Of a DNA stretch of 64,000 nucleotides, positions 7,734 through 15,740 are shown piece by piece. A model generated the notes under the pieces. It worked only from the letters and a program-made list of their open reading frames with translations. It made no database searches and had not been told where the DNA came from. Position 1 is the first letter of the stretch, and the number at the start of each line of letters is the position of its first letter. A program made the position numbers and the translations under genes. Source of the stretch: Streptococcus infantis SK970 (GTDB taxonomy: Bacteria > Bacillota > Bacilli > Lactobacillales > Streptococcaceae); the NCBI GenBank assembly GCA_000223255.2, contig AFUT01000009.1, positions 1 through 64,000 on the forward strand, in the 5' to 3' direction.

Positions 7734-8489
7734 CTAACTACCTAAAGGCATGAAATTACCAACAATTTTTCCAATAATACGAGGATCCTCATCGTAAGGT
7801 GCAAACCTATCTTTATATTTTGGATTAAGGGAGACTAAACGTAATCCATCAGGTTCACGATAAACCTTTTTAATATACGTTTGACCGTCCCAATCAATGG
7901 CATAGACCGCTCCGTCATAATCAAAACCAGTCTCTTTTATGAGGACAACCTCTCCGTTTTGGAACTTAGGTTCCATAGAGTCACCAAAAACCCAAGAGGC
8001 AAAATCATGATCTAAATCCTTATTATAAAAAACAGTATCATAGTTCCCGTCATTAAAATAAGAGTATCCATTACCAGCTGCTAATTTTTCAAAAACACGG
8101 TATTCAAAAAGCTTTTCCTCAATTGTGATTACTTTATTATTTTGCTCTTTCAATTGTTCGTTAGCGTAATTAAGAACCTTTTGTTTTCTTGGGGTTGATA
8201 GCTTGACAACTTTTTCAGTTATTTTATGAACTAACGGGGATGTAGGGATTTTTAGCTCTTTTACTTCCTGAGCTTTATCCTCTATCAAGTCTGATTTATT
8301 AACTCCAAAATAGTCCGCAAGTAATTCGATCTTTCCTATCCGAGGATAAGTTATGCCTTTTAACCAGTCTCTTACAGTAGTGTACTTCAATCCGAGATCA
8401 GAACAGAGCTTATTTCTATCAATCCCTCTGCTACTCATCAAATTTTCCAAGTTCGCAGAAAAAATTTCTTTACTTTTATTATTGCTCAT
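7734..8489 (-). CDS. cI: CI-type repressor (HTH plus S24/LexA-like peptidase domain)
   Basis: 251 aa. An N-terminal XRE helix-turn-helix (residues ~10-60, including LGLKYTTVRDWLKG) is followed by an S24-like domain with the FGDSMEPKFQNGEVV serine motif near residue 160 and IDWDGQTYIKKVYR carrying the lysine. ATG at 8489 follows AAAGGAG at correct spacing; the GTG at 8498 overlaps that site. It maintains lysogeny by binding the 15-bp operators upstream and is probably cleaved with RecA during DNA damage. Confidence 0.93.
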   Translation of the reverse strand: MSNNKSKEIFSANLENLMSSRGIDRNKLCSDLGLKYTTVRDWLKGITYPRIGKIELLADYFGVNKSDLIEDKAQEVKELKIPTSPLVHKITEKVVKLSTPRKQKVLNYANEQLKEQNNKVITIEEKLFEYRVFEKLAAGNGYSYFNDGNYDTVFYNKDLDHDFASWVFGDSMEPKFQNGEVVLIKETGFDYDGAVYAIDWDGQTYIKKVYREPDGLRLVSLNPKYKDRFAPYDEDPRIIGKIVGNFMPLGS

Positions 8490-8517
8490 TTTTATCACTC
8501 CTTTATATAGTATATAT

Positions 8518-8571
8518 TACGGCAAAAACGCAAAAAAGTAAAGAAAAAATAAAAAATACGAAAAAAACGCA
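8518..8571 (+). promoter_or_regulatory. two cI/cro operators (O1, O2)
   Basis: TACGGCAAAAACGCA (8518-8532) and TACGAAAAAAACGCA (8557-8571) share the outer pattern T(A/G)CG-N7-CG(C/T)A, on one strand or the other, with the perfect operator in the rightward promoter. They lie between the divergent cI and cro genes, in the cI-proximal half. Confidence 0.65.
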
Positions 8572-8579
8572 AAAAACAC

Positions 8580-8608
8580 TTGACATTGCGGTTAAACCGC
8601 ATTATAAT
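8580..8608 (+). promoter_or_regulatory. rightward early promoter PR with embedded operator O3
   Basis: TTGACA (8580-8585) and TATAAT (8603-8608) are 17 bp apart, both consensus. The palindrome TGCGGTTAAACCGCA (8587-8601) fills the spacer, so a bound repressor would block polymerase directly. Confidence 0.9.
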
Positions 8609-8661
8609 ATAGTCGTAGTTGAGTCAGTCAATTATAAAAAAACAATAGAAAGGACAGTAAC

Positions 8662-8886
8662 ATGCCAAAAATGACTCTTAAAACATTGCGAACGCTAAAA
8701 AACTGGCGGCAAGTGGATGCAGCTAAGGCCCTTGATGTCTCTGCTGATACTTGGGGAAATTGGGAACGAGGTAAAACAGAGCCTACTGTGACGCAGGCTT
8801 ATCAAATCGCTACTGCTTTTGATGTGTCTATTGATGACATTATTTTTTACATAAGATTGCGGTTTAACCGCAAAAGAAAGGAGTAA
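8662..8886 (+). CDS. cro: Cro-like XRE-family regulator
   Basis: 74 aa made up almost entirely of one helix-turn-helix domain (RQVDAAKALDVSADTWGNWE). First gene of the rightward operon, behind PR and a GAAAGGA site. It probably competes with CI at the 15-bp operators. Its last codons contain a fourth perfect operator copy. Confidence 0.9.
   Translation: MPKMTLKTLRTLKNWRQVDAAKALDVSADTWGNWERGKTEPTVTQAYQIATAFDVSIDDIIFYIRLRFNRKRKE
8858..8872 (+). promoter_or_regulatory. operator O4 inside the 3' end of cro
   Basis: TGCGGTTTAACCGCA is a perfect palindrome, one central base different from O3. It lies within the cro coding sequence, 16 bp before the antirepressor ATG. Bound CI could act as a roadblock to read-through. 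Confidence 0.75.
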
Positions 8887-8888
8887 AC

Positions 8889-9614
8889 ATGAATGAACTC
8901 ATCAACGTAACTCTGAATGATAACCATGAGCCAATAGTGTCAGGTAGACAACTACATGAGGCTTTAGATGTCAAAACAAAATATGCCGACTGGTTCAATC
9001 GAATGATTGACTATGGCTTTGCAGAAAATCAAGATTTTTTGCTTCTCAAAAATGAGCAGCAAACAGGGCGAGGAGGTCACAACAGAGTTGACCACATCAT
9101 CAAGCTAGACATGGCCAAAGAAATTGCCATGATCCAGCGAACGGAGCGAGGCAAGCAAGTCCGACAATACTTTATACAAGTAGAGAAAGACTTTAATAGC
9201 CCTGAGAAAATCATGGCAAGAGCATTGCTCATGGCTGATCAGAAAGTCCACAAGCTGGAGGCTCAGATTGAGGCTGATCGTCCTAAAGTACTCTTTGCTG
9301 AGGCAGTCAGTGCAAGTCACACATCTATTCTAGTTGGAGAGCTTGCTAAGTTACTCAAGCAAAATGGGGTAGACATGGGAGCTAATCGCTTGTTTAATTG
9401 GCTCAGAGCTCACGGTTATCTCATCAAGCGCAATGGGCGTGACTGGAACATGCCTACACAAAAAAGCGTAGAGATGGGACTCATCAGAGTCAAAGAAACC
9501 AGTATCACACACGCTGACGGCCACATCACAGTTAGCAAGACACCACTTGTCACTGGCAAGGGCCAACAGTACTTTATCAACAAGTTCCTTGATCAGGAAT
9601 ACTTGACAGGATAA
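8889..9614 (+). CDS. phage antirepressor (AntA/AntB N-terminal, KilA-C/ANT C-terminal)
   Basis: 241 aa. The N-terminal AntA-type domain (residues ~10-95, with ALDVKTKYADWFNRMIDYGF) is followed by a short coiled linker. The C-terminal ANT domain has LAKLLKQNGVDMGANRLFNWL and YFINKFLDQ. Such proteins counter phage repressors or respond to host state. It follows cro by 2 bp, within reach of operator O4. Confidence 0.92.
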   Translation: MNELINVTLNDNHEPIVSGRQLHEALDVKTKYADWFNRMIDYGFAENQDFLLLKNEQQTGRGGHNRVDHIIKLDMAKEIAMIQRTERGKQVRQYFIQVEKDFNSPEKIMARALLMADQKVHKLEAQIEADRPKVLFAEAVSASHTSILVGELAKLLKQNGVDMGANRLFNWLRAHGYLIKRNGRDWNMPTQKSVEMGLIRVKETSITHADGHITVSKTPLVTGKGQQYFINKFLDQEYLTG

Positions 9615-9616
9615 AA

Positions 9617-9657
9617 ACAAAAAGCCCCTCTGGAACGGCAATTCCATTGAGGGACTA
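9617..9657. other. hairpin after the antirepressor gene
   Basis: CCCCTCTGGAA and TTCCATTGAGGG form a stem. On the minus strand it is followed by a T tract, so it looks like a minus-strand terminator. No minus-strand gene is nearby. Confidence 0.4.
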
Positions 9658-9686
9658 AGCAAAATACTTTACGAGGTAATTATATC

Positions 9687-9845
9687 ATGAAAACAGTAAA
9701 AAAGGAATGGGAGCCACGGATTGTAAACATCATGGCAGATGGTTCTCAAGTTGACGATCTGACAGGATATGTCATCCCTGCTAGTCATTCCTACTATGAC
9801 ATCGTTTTAGGAATGCACAAGCGAGAGTTACAGAAAGGGGCTTAA
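9687..9845 (+). CDS. small early phage protein, unknown function
   Basis: 52 aa, starting MKTVKKEWEPRIVNIMADGS and ending RELQKGA. It is preceded by ACGAGGTAA and is co-directional with its neighbours. I recognise no domain. Coding is supported by position, ribosome site and full use of the gap between two recognised genes. Confidence 0.65.
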   Translation: MKTVKKEWEPRIVNIMADGSQVDDLTGYVIPASHSYYDIVLGMHKRELQKGA

Positions 9846-9854
9846 ATATGAGGT

Positions 9855-10208
9855 ATGCAGTACATAATCAGGAATACCAACGAGAACTACACTCAACTGA
9901 ACAACCACTCAGCTCAAAACTCAGATCTGAGCTTACAAGCTAAAGGATTGCTATTGGTACTGATGTCTAATAAGGATACATGGCGCCCTTACATTGATGA
10001 GCTTTCCAAACGCTCTAGGAATGGGCGTGACGCTCACAGGGCAGCTTTTGACGAGCTGAAAGAGGCTGGATATATCCGTATCTATCGCAAGAGTTTTGGC
10101 CGTGGTAAAGGTATCCAGAACTTTCCTTTAGTCCAAGACGTACCAATTTCAGATAGTTATTGGGAGTATTGGGTAAGTAATCTTGAGAAAGAGTTATCCA
10201 CAGAATAG
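9855..10208 (+). CDS. winged-helix replication initiation-type protein
   Basis: 117 aa resembling N-terminal helix-turn-helix domains of phage replication initiators (LSLQAKGLLLVLMSNKDTWRP, then RDAHRAAFDELKEAGYIRI). It lies directly before the iteron-rich presumed origin and its own 3' end contains a perfect DnaA box. The ribosome site is poor: GAGG nearly abuts the ATG. It lacks a helicase domain, so it probably acts with host DnaA and DnaC/DnaB proteins. Confidence 0.7.
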   Translation: MQYIIRNTNENYTQLNNHSAQNSDLSLQAKGLLLVLMSNKDTWRPYIDELSKRSRNGRDAHRAAFDELKEAGYIRIYRKSFGRGKGIQNFPLVQDVPISDSYWEYWVSNLEKELSTE

Positions 10209-10445
10209 TGAAAGGGTTCATTTACAACTTACTGACTTTACAAAGTTGAAAAGTTCAAAAGTTGAATTTTACAAAGTTGAAAAGTTCAAAAGTTGAAAAA
10301 TCCGACACTAATAATAACTAATAAATAATAATAACTAACTTAATAATAATCTAAGCCTTACGGCACTAACTTAGTAATAACTACTAACTTTACAACAAAC
10401 TACTACTAATCTAAATAAAAGAAAGGGATAACTGAGTTATCCACA
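10194..10445 (+). repeat. probable phage replication origin (iterons, AT-rich unwinding region, DnaA boxes)
   Basis: Perfect DnaA boxes TTATCCACA at 10194-10202 and 10437-10445 flank a gene-free stretch. Two 30-bp direct repeats (10237-10266 and 10268-10297, period 31), each built from AAGTTGAA and AAGTTCAA elements, are followed by ~110 bp almost only of TAATAA/ACTAAC repeats. The layout after an initiator-like gene is that of a theta origin. Confidence 0.65.
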
Positions 10446-10456
10446 GGAGAAAAATC

Positions 10457-10710
10457 ATGATTGACAAAGACCAAATTATCAAAGCACAACAAGAAAAATT
10501 GAACGCATTGAACAGCTACAAGAGGAGCTACATAAATTATCCATGTTAGGATTGCTAACTGCAACCTTTTTAGACTTACCAGATGAGCTAAAACTCTCAA
10601 TGAACACAATCCGTGATGTATCACATACGATCAAGGATGTATTAAATGGTATGAGCCCAAGAGAGGCTATCGAGAAGAACATGGCAGAAAATAATGAGGA
10701 GGAAGAATAA
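10457..10710 (+). pseudogene. small acidic phage protein (apparent frameshift)
   Basis: Begins MIDKDQIIKAQQEK and, with one A added to the AAAAA run near 10496-10500, continues for about 84 aa through EQLQEELHKLSMLGLLTATF to ENNEEEE. The restored stop TAA (10708-10710) overlaps the next ATG by one base, which supports the repaired reading. Helical, acidic, with a coiled-coil start; function unknown. Confidence 0.6.
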
Positions 10711-10970
10711 TGTTAGCAAAACTAAAAGAATTTTTTGGACTAGATGATCTTTGGGGTGATGGCCAATCAAAATCAAACAGTAATCTAATTGACGTTAGAA
10801 CCCTCCAAGCTGAAAATAAACAGCTTAAAGCCATCATCAAGCAACAAAACGACTTATTAAAAGAGCTCTCTGAGGAAAATATGGAGCTTGGACGTAGTCG
10901 CAGACAGTACGCTGATACAGTCGCAATGCAACAGCGCCTGATTGATGTCTATCAAGACATGGCAGGTTAG
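10710..10970 (+). CDS. coiled-coil phage protein, unknown function
   Basis: 86 aa. After an N-terminal amphipathic segment (MLAKLKEFFGLDDLWG), residues 30-75 form a clear leucine-containing coiled coil. The start overlaps the upstream stop by one base (TAATG), so the two are translationally coupled. No known domain. Confidence 0.7.
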   Translation: MLAKLKEFFGLDDLWGDGQSKSNSNLIDVRTLQAENKQLKAIIKQQNDLLKELSEENMELGRSRRQYADTVAMQQRLIDVYQDMAG

Positions 10971-10980
10971 GAGGCAATCA

Positions 10981-11112
10981 ATGGACAGAGGACTATTTGG
11001 CACCTTTGACTATGACCGTGATTACTTGCAACCTCCTGAACCCAGGGAAGAACGTGACCCTGCTGATTGGGAATTTAGAGCTGGTCAATGGATCTATGTA
11101 GGAGATTGTTAG
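10981..11112 (+). CDS. small phage protein, unknown function
   Basis: 43 aa, starting MDRGLFGTFDYDRDYLQPPE and ending GQWIYVGDC; acidic and aromatic. Preceded by GGAGGCAATC. Too short to classify; coding is inferred from the strong ribosome site and tight packing. Confidence 0.55.
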   Translation: MDRGLFGTFDYDRDYLQPPEPREERDPADWEFRAGQWIYVGDC

Positions 11113-11115
11113 CCT

Positions 11116-11295
11116 ATGAATAGAGAACACTATGAGGACAATATCCACTGGAGAAAGAGGCAGTTAAACACTTGTTATGAGTTGGGCACTATTATCAACG
11201 AACAACAGGACAAAATAGTCTCACTTATGAACGAAAACAACCGCTTAAAGCGTGAAAATTGGAACTTGAAACACAACAGAGGTAGAAGAAAATGA
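11116..11295 (+). CDS. small basic coiled-coil phage protein
   Basis: 59 aa, starting MNREHYEDNIHWRKRQLNTC, with heptad-like IINEQQDKIVSLMNENNRL and a basic tail ending NRGRRK. The TGA overlaps the ATG of the bet gene (ATGA), indicating coupling. Function unknown. Confidence 0.6.
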   Translation: MNREHYEDNIHWRKRQLNTCYELGTIINEQQDKIVSLMNENNRLKRENWNLKHNRGRRK

Positions 11296-12041
11296 CTAAT
11301 AATCAATTATCAACACAACAGACTAAACGTGACATTTCTGTCAATGCCCTTGACTGGACATTTGAAGACATCAAACGCTACTTTGATCCTCAGAATTTAC
11401 TTACTGAGAAACAGGTGGGACAAGCTTTGTCACTTATCAAAGGGCGTAACCTAAACCCTCTAGCCAACGAGGTCTACATTGTAGCCTATAAAAACCGCAA
11501 TGGAGGGACAGAGTTCAGCTTGATTGTCTCTAAAGAGGCTTTCTTGAAACGTGCAGCCCAGAGCAAAAACTATGAGGGATTTGAGGCTGGCGTGGTTGCT
11601 GTAGATAAAGATGGCGTTATGCACGAACGCAAAGGGGCTCTTATGCTACCAGGTGATACTTTGGTAGGCGGTTGGGCTAGAGTCTATCGCAAAAATTTCA
11701 AAGTACCTGTAGAAATTCAGGTATCTCTTGAAGAATACAACAAGAAACAAAGTACCTGGAACAGCATGCCAGCTACTATGATTAGAAAAACAGCCCTAGT
11801 TAATGCTCTTAGAGAGGCTTTCCCTGAGGATTTAGGGAATATGTACACAGAGGACGACGGTGGAGAGACATTTGACCGTATCAAAGACGTCACACCTCAA
11901 GAGAGCCGTGAGGATGTCGTAGCACGCAAGATGGCTCAGATTGAGCAATTTAACAAAGAGCAGGCCCACACAGATCCTGAGCCTACTCAAAATGAGGAGC
12001 CGATCCAGGGCGAATTGCTAGACGGTGAACTGGAATACTAG
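11292..12041 (+). CDS. bet: single-strand annealing recombinase, Bet family
   Basis: 249 aa. Phage recombination protein Bet/RecT type, which anneals complementary single strands during phage replication and repair. Family features are FDPQNLLTEKQVGQALSLI, RNLNPLANEVYIVAY and AMIRKTALVNALREAFP-type segments between residues 30 and 190. The C-terminus is acidic and disordered. It pairs with a DUF1351 protein just downstream, and SSB is in the same operon. Confidence 0.9.
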   Translation: MTNNQLSTQQTKRDISVNALDWTFEDIKRYFDPQNLLTEKQVGQALSLIKGRNLNPLANEVYIVAYKNRNGGTEFSLIVSKEAFLKRAAQSKNYEGFEAGVVAVDKDGVMHERKGALMLPGDTLVGGWARVYRKNFKVPVEIQVSLEEYNKKQSTWNSMPATMIRKTALVNALREAFPEDLGNMYTEDDGGETFDRIKDVTPQESREDVVARKMAQIEQFNKEQAHTDPEPTQNEEPIQGELLDGELEY

Positions 12042-12050
12042 GAGGACAAC

Positions 12051-13091
12051 ATGCAAGAATTACAGGTAAAAGTAACACAGGCACAGGTTGAAATCATTGA
12101 CCGTGAGAAATTTGAACAGAATATCAATGAGGTTGTAGCCAAGTATCAAAATTACACGGTTACAGCTGCAACCATCAAGGACGACAAGCAGACACTTGCA
12201 GATCTACGAAAATTAGACAAGCAGGTTTCTGATGAACGGATCAGGAATAAGAAAGTCTTATCTGAACCAGCTGACGAATTTGACAAGTATGTCAAGAATG
12301 CCATCCAACCTCTAAAAGACATCATCACCAAAATTGCTAGTGATGTCAAAGAGTTTGAAGATCATCAAAAGGCTGTCAGAATTGACACAGTCAAAGGATA
12401 CCTAGCCAACAAATCGGCTGAGTACATGCTGGATCCTCGTCTCTTTGATGAAAAGGCCCTTGAGTATGTCAAAGCTGGCGATTTCATGGCAGACGGCGTG
12501 ACGCTTAAAAAAGCCACAATGAAAAGCCTTGACGACATGGTCACGTTTGAATTTCAGAAACAGCAAGAATTTGAAAAAGCTAAGTCAGCGATTTCAGGGT
12601 TATGTGCTGAGTATGGCATGACTGACTCACCTTACATTAGACAACTGAGAGACTTGACCCTTGCTGAGGTCTTTGAACAAATCAAAGCTGACTATGAATT
12701 TGAAAAGCAAAAGGAAGAGCTCAGACAAGCTCAAGAACGAGCAGAGCGAACTAATCAGGAGCTTTTAGCAGCTCAACAATCCAAACAGCAAGAACAGGCT
12801 CCAAAATCAACAGAGACCCCAAATTTTGACCCAGAGACAGGCGAAATCTTGGACAGTGAGCAAATCCCTCAAAATGAGCAGAACTCTCTTAGAGGGGCCG
12901 AAAACGACCTAAAACGATATACCCAAAAAATGACTTTAGAGGTGTATTTTGTAGACACAGCAGAAAAAGACCGTTTCAAGGCTACTCTTGAACAAGCAGG
13001 GTTTAAATTTAAGGAAAACTATCAAGTCAGCGGTTATCAACGTATTGAGCCACTGACTCAGACTGAACTCAATGAACAATGTGGGTGGTAA
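12051..13091 (+). CDS. DUF1351 protein, Bet-associated
   Basis: 346 aa, mostly long helices (residues 25-130 and 160-250), with a C-terminal globular part repeating the word YQ(V)SGYQRIEP. DUF1351 genes lie next to bet/recT in many Firmicutes phages and are thought to assist recombination. Preceded by GGAGGACAAC. No nuclease motif is visible, so I do not call it an exonuclease. Confidence 0.8.
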   Translation: MQELQVKVTQAQVEIIDREKFEQNINEVVAKYQNYTVTAATIKDDKQTLADLRKLDKQVSDERIRNKKVLSEPADEFDKYVKNAIQPLKDIITKIASDVKEFEDHQKAVRIDTVKGYLANKSAEYMLDPRLFDEKALEYVKAGDFMADGVTLKKATMKSLDDMVTFEFQKQQEFEKAKSAISGLCAEYGMTDSPYIRQLRDLTLAEVFEQIKADYEFEKQKEELRQAQERAERTNQELLAAQQSKQQEQAPKSTETPNFDPETGEILDSEQIPQNEQNSLRGAENDLKRYTQKMTLEVYFVDTAEKDRFKATLEQAGFKFKENYQVSGYQRIEPLTQTELNEQCGW

Positions 13092-13093
13092 GT

Positions 13094-13420
13094 ATGGACA
13101 TCAGAAAAATATCTGACAGCGTAGCCATCTACTCAGACGGCAAGAGATTACAAGTTATCCACAGCTTAGGAGATGAGTTTATCCTTGATCTCAATCTAGC
13201 AGAGGAGAAAGCCTATAATGTGGATAGTCTGTATCAGTTTATGCTTTTAAAGATTGAGCCTGTCTTTAAAGTTTGCGGTTTTTGCTCAAAGGCTGGAGAG
13301 GGTATGCAACGCTTAAAACATGCTATCGTCCACTTTGAGAGATTTGAGCAGTTTATCAGAGACAATCAGGATGACCTGATGGTCTGGTGGCACAACCCAG
13401 GGAGGAAAGAAAATGAATGA
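13094..13420 (+). CDS. phage protein, unknown function
   Basis: 108 aa starting MDIRKISDSVAIYSDGK. It contains VCGFCSKAGEGMQRL, whose single CxxC pair could bind metal, and ends MVWWHNPGRKENE. The start is placed at 13094 after GGTAAGT; 13079 is possible. A DnaA-box sequence TTATCCACA occurs at 13156-13164 within the gene. Confidence 0.65.
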   Translation: MDIRKISDSVAIYSDGKRLQVIHSLGDEFILDLNLAEEKAYNVDSLYQFMLLKIEPVFKVCGFCSKAGEGMQRLKHAIVHFERFEQFIRDNQDDLMVWWHNPGRKENE

Positions 13421-13514
13421 TTTTATTAAAGAGATTGGAATGGCTATCCTATGGATGTTTTTAGGCTATCTCTTGGGAGAGCGTAGCGCTAGAGGAGACA
13501 AGTCAGATGATTAA
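13413..13514 (+). CDS. single-pass membrane microprotein
   Basis: 33 aa with one hydrophobic helix, IGMAILWMFLGYLLG, then a charged tail RSARGDKSDD. It has a good GGAGG before the ATG and overlaps genes on both sides. Role unknown. Confidence 0.6.
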   Translation: MNDFIKEIGMAILWMFLGYLLGERSARGDKSDD

Positions 13515-13929
13515 CAACGTTACACTGGTTGGGAGGCTTGTAGCGCCTCCTGATCTACGAAAAACGCCTAACAATGTATCTAGCTTGCAGGGCACACTTG
13601 CAGTCAATCGCAATTTCAAGAATGAAAATGGAGATCGTGAGGCTGATTTTATCAATTTCCAAGCGTGGAGAGGCACAGCTGACGTCATTGCTCAGTATTG
13701 CAATAAGGGCTCACTTATCGGGATCATTGGACGCATACAAGTCAGGTCTTACGAGAAAGACGGTCAGCGTCGATATGTGACCGAAGTAGTCGCTGAGAGC
13801 GTATCTCTGATAGAAAGTCACAACAGTCAGCACGGACAAGGTCAAGGCAATACTTTCCAAAATGGGAATAGCTCACCTTTTGCCAATCCTAACCCATTTG
13901 ACCTCCCAGATGACGGCTTGCCGTTTTAA
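13507..13929 (+). CDS. ssb: single-stranded DNA-binding protein
   Basis: 140 aa with an OB-fold SSB domain (MINNVTLVGRLVAPPDLRKT through residue ~105), a short Asn/Gln-rich linker, and the acidic tip DLPDDGLPF that recruits repair partners. Part of the Bet replication/recombination operon. It overlaps the microprotein stop. Confidence 0.96.
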   Translation: MINNVTLVGRLVAPPDLRKTPNNVSSLQGTLAVNRNFKNENGDREADFINFQAWRGTADVIAQYCNKGSLIGIIGRIQVRSYEKDGQRRYVTEVVAESVSLIESHNSQHGQGQGNTFQNGNSSPFANPNPFDLPDDGLPF

Positions 13930-13950
13930 AAACACTATCGGAGTCTAAAT

Positions 13951-14163
13951 ATGAAAAAATCAGATATTAAGCCAGGCGATTTTGTGAAAGTCCTCAATAA
14001 CGGGGATTTTCACACTATAGTCCAGATAAAAAATGTATATGACAGGTATATAGAAACAAGTCACGGAATTTACAACACTGAAACACTTGCAAGCCGAGTG
14101 AATAGGAATTGTGTTATATCAGGGATTGTAAAGTGGGAGGACCAGAATGGATTACCACTTTAG
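13951..14163 (+). CDS. small phage protein, unknown function
   Basis: 70 aa, starting MKKSDIKPGDFVKVLNNGDF, a beta-rich SH3-like pattern. Its stop is followed at once by the AGGAGGTG ribosome site of the methyltransferase. No domain recognised. Confidence 0.6.
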   Translation: MKKSDIKPGDFVKVLNNGDFHTIVQIKNVYDRYIETSHGIYNTETLASRVNRNCVISGIVKWEDQNGLPL

Positions 14164-14172
14164 GAGGTGTCA

Positions 14173-14971
14173 ATGTCAGATAAAAAATGACCGTTTGGGC
14201 ATTGTTTGACAGTGGAAACGGCAGCTATACAAAAGGCGTGAAATCCCTGAATAGTTCGGGGGGGCGAATATTGACATCTATCCAATCGGAATAGATATAG
14301 AAAACAAGAACGATCATTTTATAAATTTGAACCTTGCTGACTATGGGCGCTTGTTTGGAGACAACACACTTTTTGACAAACTTGACAAGTTGCCAAAACC
14401 TGATTTGATTATAGCTAGCCCACCATGTGAAAGCTGGAGTAATGCTAGTGCTATGTGCGAGGGTAACGCTTGCTGGAAACAAGAAGACCTCTCAGATAGC
14501 CTATTTGCTCCACAAAGGGAGCCTAGCATGTTTACGATTAGGAACGCCTCTGACTACGAGAAAGCCTATATAAATTATCAGTATGACCGTCAATTTATGA
14601 AGAGAGTCAATGGGGAGCTTTGTGCTTTCAATACCATTGAGATCATAAAAAGGTATCAGCCTAAGTATTGGATAATAGAAAATCCTGCAAGTGGGCGCTT
14701 GTGGAAATATATTGAGGATGTCATGGATTTCAAACTCCCACATCTCAATCTCACACGCTACAACAATTATGACTACCCTTTGCAGAAACCTACAAAGTTT
14801 GCTAGTAATCTTTATTTAGGTCTTAAAAATGACATTATCAAGCAAGAAATTGAGTGGAACAAATTTTCTAAGTCATACAATGAACGGTCAAACATTCCAC
14901 AAAACTTAGTAATAGAGATTTTTACTAAGGTTTACAATGAATTTTTACAGGAGAAAGAACATGATAACTAA
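14173..14971 (+). pseudogene. phage DNA methyltransferase, C5-cytosine-like (apparent frameshifts)
   Basis: Restored reading is about 265 aa. Motif IIASPPCESWSNAS resembles the Pro-Cys catalytic loop of cytosine-C5 methyltransferases, and WIIENPASG resembles the ENV motif. The ATG at 14173 has ideal AGGAGG spacing but needs one more A at 14182-14187. A second loss lies in the G run at 14258-14264, where eight G restore the frame. No restriction partner is nearby, so it would be an orphan enzyme protecting phage DNA. Specificity unknown. Confidence 0.65.
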
Positions 14972-15292
14972 AATCAATGTCCCAAAAACATCAATCGTAA
15001 TCGAGATTGAAAATAAAGAAATCAAAATTGAGAACATGATTGGCTATGATATGAAGATGGTTTTAGGAACCAGGACGCAGAGCCGTCTTTGGATGAAAAT
15101 GGGGACGTTTTTGAGCCTCTCTACTGGCTAGACATTAAGGCCAAACCTGAGGAGGACATAGAATACCATACGAGCTTAGGAGTGAAGAAAGAAAAGAGAA
15201 AACTAGCTGAGTTACAAATATTCTTTGAATATATTGAGGCTAACAAACAAAATCTTTTTGATCTCTGCGGATTGAGAGGGGAGCTTAGTTAG
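14961..15292 (+). pseudogene. phage protein, unknown function (apparent frameshift)
   Basis: Starts MITKINVPKTSIVIEIENKE. One T added to GTTTT near 15059-15062 joins it to the frame carrying DENGDVFEPLYWLDI and ending LCGLRGELS, about 110 aa. It overlaps the methyltransferase end by 11 bp and stops just before rusA. No domain recognised. Confidence 0.55.
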
Positions 15293-15293
15293 G

Positions 15294-15725
15294 ATGAAAT
15301 TAACCCTAAACATTGAGCCTAAACCTCAATCACGGCCACGGTTTGCGAGGCGTGGGAATTTTACCACAACTTACGAAGACAAGGATATGAAATCCTGGCG
15401 CAATAACTGCCAGCTCTTGATTGCTAATCAGTACATGTGCCAGCCTATTCTTGAGGGAGCTCTGAGGGCAAAGCTTAGATTTTACATCAAGCCCCCTCAG
15501 TATATCTCAAAGGTCAAGAAGAACCAACAGGCCCTCCTGGATGAGATTATCCCTGTAGGCAAAAAGCCTGACATAGACAACTACGAAAAAGCGCTATATG
15601 ACAGTATGTCAGGAATCGTCTTCCAGGATGACGGTCAGATAGCTTTGCATGATGTAGGCAAGTTCTACAGCTTGAACCCTCGTATAGAGGTAGAGGTAGA
15701 GGTTATGGAACCCCTGAGTATTTAA
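15294..15725 (+). CDS. rusA: RusA-family Holliday junction resolvase
   Basis: 143 aa. Cleaves four-way junctions during phage recombination and before packaging. It has the RusA signature GKKPDIDNYEKALYDSM near residue 95, an N-terminal PKPQSRPRFA and an acidic QDDGQIALHDV segment. It lies in the replication module, as in many streptococcal phages. Confidence 0.92.
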   Translation: MKLTLNIEPKPQSRPRFARRGNFTTTYEDKDMKSWRNNCQLLIANQYMCQPILEGALRAKLRFYIKPPQYISKVKKNQQALLDEIIPVGKKPDIDNYEKALYDSMSGIVFQDDGQIALHDVGKFYSLNPRIEVEVEVMEPLSI

Positions 15726-15740
15726 AGAAATGAGGAGTAG

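Noticed and set aside
10237..10297. CRISPR array
   Set aside because: Only two adjacent repeats with a 1-bp gap and no spacers; iterons at an origin fit better.
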